A DNA stretch of 6,998 nucleotides from an uncultured Clostridia bacterium (GTDB lineage: Bacteria; Bacillota; Clostridia; TANB77; CAG-508), in contig CANRQH010000066.1 of assembly GCA_947632745.1 (NCBI GenBank), forward strand, positions 1 to 6,998, in the 5' to 3' direction. Positions 6,796-6,998 of this stretch are shown piece by piece. The notes beneath the pieces are model-generated. The model searched no databases. It had not been told where the DNA came from and was given only the letters and a program-made list of their open reading frames with translations. Within the stretch, counting starts at the first letter, position 1. Each line of letters opens with the position of its first letter. The translations under genes and the position numbers were made by a program.

Positions 6796-6938
6796 ATGGT
6801 ATGAGATTTAAATTCTTGTATGGAGGGCAAACCAATAAAAGCCTACGAACCTTGTCAGATCCGGGAGGAAGCAGCAATAAGTAGATACTTTTATGTGGAG
6901 TGCTTTCCATAGAAGAATTTAGTTTCACACCATTTTTA
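6796..6938 (+). ncRNA. ffs: Small (4.5S-like) signal recognition particle RNA
   Basis: This is the RNA scaffold that binds Ffh and targets nascent membrane proteins to FtsY. The helix 8 core is clear: CAGATCC (6856-6862), the tetraloop GGGA (6863-6866), then GGAAGCAGC (6867-6875). It matches the universal bacterial motif except for a GGGA loop in place of the usual GGAA; both are GNRA-type. The arms fold into one long rod by hand: 6793-6800 with 6929-6936, 6802-6806 with 6923-6927, 6810-6817 with 6913-6920, 6819-6824 with 6906-6911, and 6825-6828 with 6902-6905. The T tract 6933-6937 probably ends transcription. At about 143 nt it lacks the Alu domain of the roughly 270-nt Bacillus form. It precedes dnaX, as in B. 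subtilis. The ends are estimates. Confidence 0.9.
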
Positions 6939-6944
6939 AAATTT

Positions 6945-6953
6945 AAGGAGGTG
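6945..6953 (+). promoter_or_regulatory. Ribosome binding site supporting the TTG start of dnaX
   Basis: AAGGAGGTG is a near-perfect anti-16S match, 6 nt before TTG 6960. No separate promoter is visible between the SRP RNA and dnaX, so dnaX is probably read through from the SRP RNA promoter. Confidence 0.8.
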
Positions 6954-6959
6954 TAAAAA

Positions 6960-6998
6960 TTGGGGTATACAGCTCTTTATAGAAAATTCAGACCTACA
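6960..6998 (+). CDS. dnaX: DNA polymerase III subunit gamma/tau, N-terminal 13 codons only
   Basis: DnaX is the clamp-loader ATPase of the replisome. Only the start is present: TTG followed by codons reading (M)GYTALYRKFRPT, the nearly invariant opening of DnaX (compare YQALYRVFRP in B. subtilis). The frame is open to the window edge; the Walker motifs lie beyond it. The position just after the SRP RNA agrees with the conserved gene order. The TTG start is supported by the strong ribosome binding site; no ATG is available in this frame. Confidence 0.9.
   Translation, partial: MGYTALYRKFRPT

Noticed and set aside
6722..6811. 29-codon lysine-rich reading frame starting just after the ATPase gene
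   Set aside because: It runs through the SRP RNA promoter and into the SRP RNA, its ribosome binding site is poorly spaced, and lysine richness is expected from A-rich DNA.

Overview
The window looks chromosomal and comes from a very AT-rich Gram-positive bacterium, most likely an uncultured gut-type Clostridia (Bacillota). The grounds are strong AAGGAGG-type ribosome binding sites, consensus sigma-A promoters with extended -10 boxes, hairpin-plus-T-tract terminators, TTG starts, AGA-dominated arginine usage, and the order tRNA, tadA, SRP RNA, dnaX. I recall that order from Bacillus subtilis. The species was not identified.

Layout. Positions 49-547: a promoter and a small gene of unknown function. 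661-1900: a UAP1-type UDP-N-acetylhexosamine pyrophosphorylase whose last 19 codons lie in the +1 frame. 1910-1945: a terminator. 1944-3727: a promoter and a PgcA-like phosphohexomutase. 3753-3810: a terminator. 3816-5184: a perfect-consensus promoter driving tRNA-Arg(CCU), tadA and an unknown membrane-anchored protein that overlaps tadA, closed by a terminator at 5218-5247. 5248-5361: four 17-bp repeats spaced exactly 32 bp apart, the last one containing a -10 box. 5383-6718: an AAA_14/DUF4143 ATPase, split in the middle by a +1 frameshift. 6762-6938: a promoter and a small SRP RNA. 6960 to the edge: the first 13 codons of dnaX.

The mutase and the pyrophosphorylase are successive types of step in making nucleotide sugars for wall and envelope glycans, but each has its own promoter. 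The second half is an information-processing cluster (tRNA, tRNA-modifying deaminase, SRP RNA, DNA polymerase III tau/gamma) interrupted by two accessory genes.

The most interesting observation is that the window's two frameshifts are of the same kind. In each, one extra C precedes a conserved glycine codon, so the zero frame presents the arginine codon CGG and the +1 frame restores the family sequence (NAS-GVDSPETAR and YMVI-GGMPEIV). In about 2,000 codons of real genes I find no other in-frame CGG, although CGG occurs about ten times out of frame in the same genes. This suggests that CGG is poorly decoded or unassigned here and acts as a +1 frameshift site. Sequencing error or gene decay must still be excluded.
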